Assembly (NCBI RefSeq): GCF_002979435.1
Contig: NZ_PCOV01000007.1
Location: forward strand, 1-64,000
Direction: 5' to 3'
From: Microbacterium sp. MYb66
Lineage (GTDB): Bacteria; Actinomycetota; Actinomycetes; Actinomycetales; Microbacteriaceae
Length of the DNA stretch: 64,000 bases
Shown: piece after piece, positions 59,429-64,000 of the stretch
Numbering within the stretch: the first letter of the stretch is position 1
How the letters are laid out: the number at the start of each line of letters is the position of its first letter
Position numbers and translations under genes: made by a program
Notes under the pieces: model-generated
Told to the model about the DNA's origin: nothing
Seen by the model: only the letters and a program-made list of their open reading frames with translations
Database searches by the model: none

Positions 59429-59471
59429 ACCGGTCGGGGTCCGACCCGACGAGTGCGGGAGACTGAGGGAG

Positions 59472-60323
59472 ATGAACGACACGATCCCGTCCGACCGCGA
59501 AGCTCCGCTCCGCCGCACGCTCCTCGTCGGCTCGGGCAAGCTCGCCGCTCGCCTCGCGCCGCGACTTCTCGAGCGCGGGGGCGAGGTCATCGCGTTGCGG
59601 CGCAGCGACGGTGCGCTGCCGCCGGGGGTGGTCGGACTGCGTGCGGACCTGTCCCTCCCGCTGTCGACCCCGCTACCCGCGGTCGACGCGATGCTCGTCA
59701 CCCTGCCGCCCGGTGACACCTCGAGCGCATACCGCACCGCATTGACGAATCTCGCGGAGGCTCTGCCCGCCGTTCCCGCCCGGACCGTGTTCGTGTCGTC
59801 GACGGGGGTGTTCGAGGGAGTGGACGCCGCGCATCCGCTCACCGAGCAGGACGAGCCGGTGCCGGCGACCGAGCGATCCCGCGGACTGTACGACGGCGAG
59901 AGGGCGGCGATCGAGCTGTTCGACGCCGTGGTCGTGCGCCCTGCGGGGATCTACGGCCCCAGTCGGGAGTTCCTGTTGCGGAAGGTGCGCGAGGGTTCGC
60001 CGGTGAACCACCGGCGGCGGACGAATCGCATCCATGAGGCGGATCTGGTGCGGGCGCTCGACCTGCTGCTGCGCATGGATGAGCCGCCCCGACTCGTGCA
60101 TGCCGTCGATGCGGCACCGGCCCCCCTCGGAGACGTCGTCGGGTACATCGCGCGGACCCTCGACGTGAGCGCACCGCCCGACGATCCCTCGGCTTCCCCG
60201 AGCGGGCTCGTCTACGACGGGTCCCTGCTCCACTCCCTGCTGGGGAGCCTCGACCACCCCACGTACGAGACCGGGTACGCGGAGATGATCGCCGGATCCG
60301 CGGGGCGGGGCCCAGGGGTCTGA
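59472..60323 (+). CDS. NAD-dependent epimerase/dehydratase-like protein (YeeZ type)
   Basis: A 283-residue Rossmann-fold protein. The cofactor loop is LLVGSGKLAARLAPRLLERGGEVIALRRS, a GxGxxxxxL form with GSGKLA rather than the usual GATGxxG. FVSSTGVFEG and RPAGIYGPSREFLL are family segments (the YeeZ or SDR-extended atypical group), and the active-site Tyr may be in RGLYDGERAAIE. The reaction and substrate are unknown. It follows the MarR gene by 43 bases and could be co-transcribed. Confidence 0.85.
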   Translation: MNDTIPSDREAPLRRTLLVGSGKLAARLAPRLLERGGEVIALRRSDGALPPGVVGLRADLSLPLSTPLPAVDAMLVTLPPGDTSSAYRTALTNLAEALPAVPARTVFVSSTGVFEGVDAAHPLTEQDEPVPATERSRGLYDGERAAIELFDAVVVRPAGIYGPSREFLLRKVREGSPVNHRRRTNRIHEADLVRALDLLLRMDEPPRLVHAVDAAPAPLGDVVGYIARTLDVSAPPDDPSASPSGLVYDGSLLHSLLGSLDHPTYETGYAEMIAGSAGRGPGV

Positions 60324-60342
60324 AAGCTCCCCGCGGCGCGGG

Positions 60343-61359
60343 TCAGCGGCGTCGGCGGAGCGCGGCGGACACGACCGCGACGATCGTGCCGACGACGACG
60401 CCGATGGTGGTCTCGACGGCCCGGTCGCGCAGCAGGACGTCGGCGGGGATGGGGGCGGCCAGCCCGACCATGAGCAGAGCCAGCGGGGTGACGAAGACCA
60501 TCGCGATCCCGTAGTTGCGACCCACGAACATCTCGGCGGACGCCTGCAGCAGAACCGCGACCCCGATGATCGCCAGCGGCGGCAGGTCGAGGGCGAGGAT
60601 GCCGGCGGCGACGAGGATTCCCAGCAGCGTGCCCACGAGTCGCTGCACGCCCCGGATCACGCGCGCCGTCACGTGGGCTCCGCTCACGGCGGCCACGGCT
60701 CCCACGGCCGCCCAGTACCAGTGCGATTCCATGATGAGCAGACCCGCGATCCCTGCGGCGACGGTCGCGATGCCGACGGTGATCGACATCTCCCACGCGG
60801 TCGCCTCCACCGGGCGGAGGCTCTTGCGCGGGGTCTCCGCCTGTGCCCGGGTGAAGAGGGTGACGGTCGTCGTGATTGCCAGGCCGAACAGCACGCTCGC
60901 CCCGCCGACGAGCAGCACGGAACCGAAAGCGGATGCCGTCGCCGGGATGGTCGCGCAGGCGCCGACTGCGAACACCGGGAACAGCGGCCCGGGTGGATGC
61001 CACTGCATCGAGTAGGCGAGCAGGGTCACGGCCGACGCGATGACCGCGACGACGAGGACGCTGACGGCGGCAGGCGCGGACACCACCGAGAGTGCCGTGC
61101 CGATGAGCATCGCGAGGAGGAGGATGCCGCCCGCGCTCGCCTGCATCCGGATGCGGTCGCGGAACACGTCGTGGCGCCCGTACAGGGCGGCGAAGGCGCC
61201 GAAGCTGGCGTAGATGCTCAGGTCGAGACGGCCCAGCATCCACAGGACGAGGAGCGGCACCGCCACGCTGACCGCGGCGCGCAAGGCCACCCGGTGGTCG
61301 CCGCGATGCGGTTCGACGCGCAGGACGCCGGTCCACACTCGACCCCGGGAATCCGCCAC
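60343..61359 (-). CDS. FUSC-family (aromatic acid exporter-like) membrane protein
   Basis: A 338-residue integral membrane protein with about ten helices in two sets of five (ALRAAVSVAVPLLVLWMLGRLDLSIYASFGAFAALYGRHDVF; MSITVGIATVAAGIAGLLIMESHWYWAAVGAVAAVSGAHVTARVIRGVQRLVGTLLG). The second set carries the FUSC_2 signature around RGVQRLVGTLLG. It lacks the large soluble domains of AaeB or YccS. TAGGCT at 61366-61371 is exactly six bases before the GTG start. Export of aromatic acids or other anions is inferred from the family. Confidence 0.87.
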   Translation of the reverse strand: MADSRGRVWTGVLRVEPHRGDHRVALRAAVSVAVPLLVLWMLGRLDLSIYASFGAFAALYGRHDVFRDRIRMQASAGGILLLAMLIGTALSVVSAPAAVSVLVVAVIASAVTLLAYSMQWHPPGPLFPVFAVGACATIPATASAFGSVLLVGGASVLFGLAITTTVTLFTRAQAETPRKSLRPVEATAWEMSITVGIATVAAGIAGLLIMESHWYWAAVGAVAAVSGAHVTARVIRGVQRLVGTLLGILVAAGILALDLPPLAIIGVAVLLQASAEMFVGRNYGIAMVFVTPLALLMVGLAAPIPADVLLRDRAVETTIGVVVGTIVAVVSAALRRRR

Positions 61360-61435
61360 CGATCCAGCCTACGTCGGACACCGACTCCTTCGTCGCGGGT
61401 CGGTCGATGCACTCTCCGGCACGGCTCCCCGCGTC

Positions 61436-61852
61436 TCAGCGCCGACTCCGGCCCTTCCACATCGCCCGCAGCGCCTCGGCCGCCCGCGACGAGGCGTCTC
61501 CGAGCGGGTTGTCGGTGACCATGTAGGTCCAGGTGGCCGAGGGGCGACGAGCCCGGCCGGCGTCGAGGGCGGCCTGGATGTCGAGGTCGCCGTCCTGGCG
61601 GAGCGCCTCGCCGGCGGCGGCGTACGCGCGGTCGAAGAAGCCGTCGAACTCCTTCAGCGCGATCGTGTGGAACTCGTCGAGCGGGTTCTGGCCGCCGAGC
61701 GCACGAAGATGGATCCCGTCCCGTGTGGCCTGCAGCAGGCCCAGGTGCTCGGTCCACTGGTCGTCGAGGTGCATCAGCAGCACCTCGCGGATGCCGTCGA
61801 TGGCCGCGGCATCCGGGGAGTGTCCTCCGAGATCGCCGATCCGCTCGCGCAC
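61436..61852 (-). pseudogene. secA2: Accessory SecA (SecA2), C-terminal fragment after a frameshift
   Basis: This frame holds the end of the SecA protein: helical scaffold and wing pieces (VLLMHLDDQWTEHLGLLQATRDGIHLRALGGQNPLDEFHTIALKEFDGFF). It is not an independent gene: the first residues (VRERIGDLGG) continue directly from the upstream fragment if one base is restored at 61870/61871. The C-terminus lacks the zinc-binding CxCxSG tail of housekeeping SecA, as is usual for accessory SecA2. Confidence 0.88.
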
Positions 61853-63711
61853 CGCATCGTCCGAGGCATCAGCCGCTCGCGCTCGAACAGCACGGTGTCG
61901 CGCTGCCTGCGGATGGCGCGGGTGTATCCCCAGGTCGAGCGGTGCAGGTCGGCGCGGATCGCCTCCGAGATGCGCTGGGCGGTCTCGGTGATGACGTGCC
62001 TGCGCGCGTCGTCGAGACGTGACGGGTCCTCGACCTGCTCGCGGATCGTGCGCGTCGCGTTGTTCAGCACCAGCTCGTCCGTGACGCTGCTGAAGCGGAT
62101 CGCGGATCCGGGGTCTCCCTGGCGGCCGGCGCGACCGCGCAGCTGCGCATCCAGTCGGCGCGACGGATACATGCCGACCTGGATGACGGCGAGCCCGCCG
62201 CGTGCGGCCACCGCGTCATGAGCGGCCCCGTCGACGCCGCCGAGCACGATGTCGGTGCCGCGACCGGACATCTGCGTGGAGATGGTGAGGGCGCCGAGCT
62301 CTCCGGCCCGGGCGACGGTGTGCGCTTCGTCGCGGTCGTTCTTGGCGTTCAGCACGCGCGCCTCGATGCCGCGTCCGCCGAGGAGATCGGCCATCCGCTC
62401 GGATTCCGCGATGCTCTGGGTGCCCACGAGGATCGGCTGGCCGGTGCGGTGCCGGCGCTCGACCTCGTCGACGGCTGCGGCGGCCGCGGCCTCCGGCGTG
62501 GCGAGCACGACGTCGTCCTCGTCTGTCCGGCGCAGCGGGAGCCGACGCTCCACGCGACCGGAGCGGAGGCTGTAGAACTCGGTCAGCTCTTCGGCGACGG
62601 CGATCACGGTGCCGCTCATGCCGGTCAGCAGGTCGTAGCCGAGGAGCAGGTCCTGCACAGTGAGCGAGTCGAGGATGATGCCCGCCCCGCTGGCGGTGAG
62701 CCCCTCCTTGGCCTCGACGGCCGCGTGCAGCCCGTCCGGCCACCGCTGCCCGGGGGCGATCCGGCCCCGGCTGGTGTTCACGAGACGGAGTCGACCGTCC
62801 TCCACGACGTAGTCGACGTCACGGCGCATGAGGACGTCGGCGTGGAGCGCCAGGTTGAGACGCGTGAAGGTCGGGATGTTCTCGTCGGCGAAGAGGTTGA
62901 CACCTCCGAGACGCGCCTCCAGAAGATCGAGTCCCGCGTCGGTGAAGGAGACCGTCGCACCGTCGTGGTCGACCTCGTAGTGGGTTCCCGCTTCGAGTCC
63001 GGTGACCAGTTCCGCCGCTTCGGCGGTGTCGTCGCCGGACGCGGGGGTCGTGCCGGCGAGGACGAGCGGCACCATCGCCTCGTCGATCATCACGGCATCC
63101 GCCTCGTCGACGATCGCGACGTCGCGCGCCGGAGCCACTCGCTCCGTCGGACTCAGCCGGAACCGGTCACGGAGCACGTCGTAGCCGACCTCGCTGACGC
63201 TGACGTACGTGACCTGTGCACGGTAGGCCGCGCGACGCTCCTTCGACGTGTGGGGCTGCGCGACGGCCGCGGACGAGATGCCGAGCGCCGAATACAGCGG
63301 CCCCATCCATTCGGCGTCGCGGGCGGCGAGGTAGTCGTTGACCGAGATGACGTGCACGCTTCGGCCGAGGAGCGCGAACGCCGCGGCGGCGAGGGCCCCG
63401 GCGAGCGTCTTCCCCTCGCCCGTGTCCATCTCGACCGCAGAGCCGTCCAGCATCGCGGCCGCCGCGAGGTACTGCTCGCGGAACGGCTCGGTCCCCAGGC
63501 CCCGCTGTGCGGCCTCCCCGGCGAGGGCGAGCACCTCCGCGTGCGGGGAGTCGGATGCGGTCGTCTGTGCACGCTCCCGCAACTGCTCCGCGGTGAGGCC
63601 CTGCAGCGCTTCACGCCTCTCGAGCGCGGCATCCACCACGGTGCTCTGGCGCGCGACCGAGGCCGCGCCGGGAAGGCCGAGGACTCGCCTCACCCATTCC
63701 GGTGTCTTCAT
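61774..63711 (-). pseudogene. secA2: Accessory SecA (SecA2), N-terminal fragment, frameshifted
   Basis: Preprotein translocase ATPase of the accessory type. Walker A is MDTGEGKT (about residues 95-102), the DEAD-box-like motif is IVDEADAVMIDE, and STQMSGRGTDIVLGG and LRGRAGRQGDPGS mark NBD2. The frame is intact to about residue 612 (FERERL) and then runs into about 30 unrelated residues before a stop. A one-base deletion in GGCATC(C)AGCC at 61870/61871 explains this: restoring a C gives RLDASDDAVRERIGD and joins both fragments into a normal 758-residue protein (61436-63711). It is either a real inactivating mutation or an assembly error. Confidence 0.9.
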
Positions 63712-63872
63712 GTCTTCCCCCTCGACGGGTCGGTCACCCCCGCCTCGTCGATCCGATCCCGCCGCACCCGGGAGCTTAGGCGGTGAACATGGGCGCGACC
63801 GGGGTGGTGGGTTGCAGTCGTCCCACTCTCCCTCCAGACTGGCGACGTCCGAGTCTCTCGACGAAGGAAGCG

Positions 63873-64000
63873 ATGCCCGTGCCCCGTCCGCCTCACGTCG
63901 TCGTCGTCGGCGGTGGCATCCTCGGCGCTTCGACCGCCGCGCACCTGATCCGCGCCGGGGCGCGTGTGACGATGCTGGCCGCCGCGACGTTCGCCGATGG
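63873..64000 (+). CDS. FAD-dependent oxidoreductase, N-terminal part cut by the window end
   Basis: Only 42 residues are inside the window. They show the dinucleotide-binding fold VVVVGGGILGASTAAHLIRAGARVTML (GxGxxG form GGGILG), typical of DAO-type (glycine/sarcosine-oxidase-like) flavoproteins. GAAGGAAG lies six bases before the ATG. It is divergent from the secA2 locus, across a 161-base gap with no other feature that I can support. Confidence 0.8.
   Translation, partial: MPVPRPPHVVVVGGGILGASTAAHLIRAGARVTMLAAATFAD

Noticed and set aside
1..64000. tRNA, rRNA, CRISPR arrays, transposases and phage att sites
   Set aside because: None seen; no cloverleaf with CCA-type end, no spaced repeat array, no transposase or integrase domain in any frame I read.

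Overview
The window is about 70% G+C, gene-dense and made of short operons with ATGA/GTGA overlaps. The gene set (HU with a plain 95-residue fold, ClgR-like regulator, DtxR/IdeR-type and Zur-type boxes, PIF1-like helicase, GPP34 protein, CopD-CtaG fusion, accessory SecA) and the many leaderless promoters point to an actinobacterium. The style of the proteins suggests Microbacteriaceae, probably Microbacterium or a close relative. No rRNA, tRNA, CRISPR array, insertion sequence or prophage was seen.

Layout. 1-1.8 kb: a long inverted repeat, then two ClpP-like subunits facing a ClgR/PopR-like regulator that ends in an ssrA-like tail. 1.9-7.8 kb: MmyB-type regulator with a divergent aldo/keto reductase, a MarR-RibA-EamA block, a sulfurtransferase and an HTH protein. 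8-14.8 kb: small membrane proteins, a DHA2 exporter, purB coupled to a tyrosine phosphatase, a WXG-like/hydrolase pair and a phage-holin-family membrane protein. 15-19.7 kb: aminotransferase and a three-gene 2-oxoacid dehydrogenase operon. 19.7-28.3 kb: zinc block (znuA-znuC-znuB, zur, ycgR/ycgQ-like genes), a beta-propeller membrane protein, a DNA glycosylase, and rpmB-rpmG-rpsN encoding ribosomal proteins without zinc-ribbon cysteines. 28.3-37.4 kb: hydrolase/TetR pair, HU, CopD-CtaG, PIF1-like helicase, an iron-box-controlled heme oxygenase with a DUF2470 protein, and a serine-hydrolase-like lipoprotein lacking its catalytic residues.

37.5-51.8 kb is the main accessory region: CorA, then a sugar/polyol locus with two FGGY kinases, a RPE-like epimerase, SorC and LacI regulators, a SIS-domain isomerase, a fructose-6-phosphate-aldolase-like transaldolase, a zinc polyol dehydrogenase, a ribose-type ABC transporter, a P-loop sugar-kinase-like protein and an SDR. 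Together they form a plausible complete import, oxidation, phosphorylation, epimerisation/isomerisation and aldol cleavage route for an unidentified polyol or ketose. 52-64 kb: isochorismatase-like hydrolase, amino-acid permease with an acidic tail, AidB-like acyl-CoA dehydrogenase, aquaporin, GPP34 protein, MFS/MarR divergent pair, NAD-dependent epimerase-like protein, FUSC protein, an accessory secA split by a one-base frameshift, and the start of an FAD oxidoreductase at the window edge.

Two themes cut across the window. At least a dozen genes have a TANNNT -10 element placed exactly six bases before the start codon, so their mRNAs are probably leaderless; several of these promoters overlap metal-responsive boxes. 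The hexamer GGATGC/GCATCC also recurs far more often than base composition predicts.
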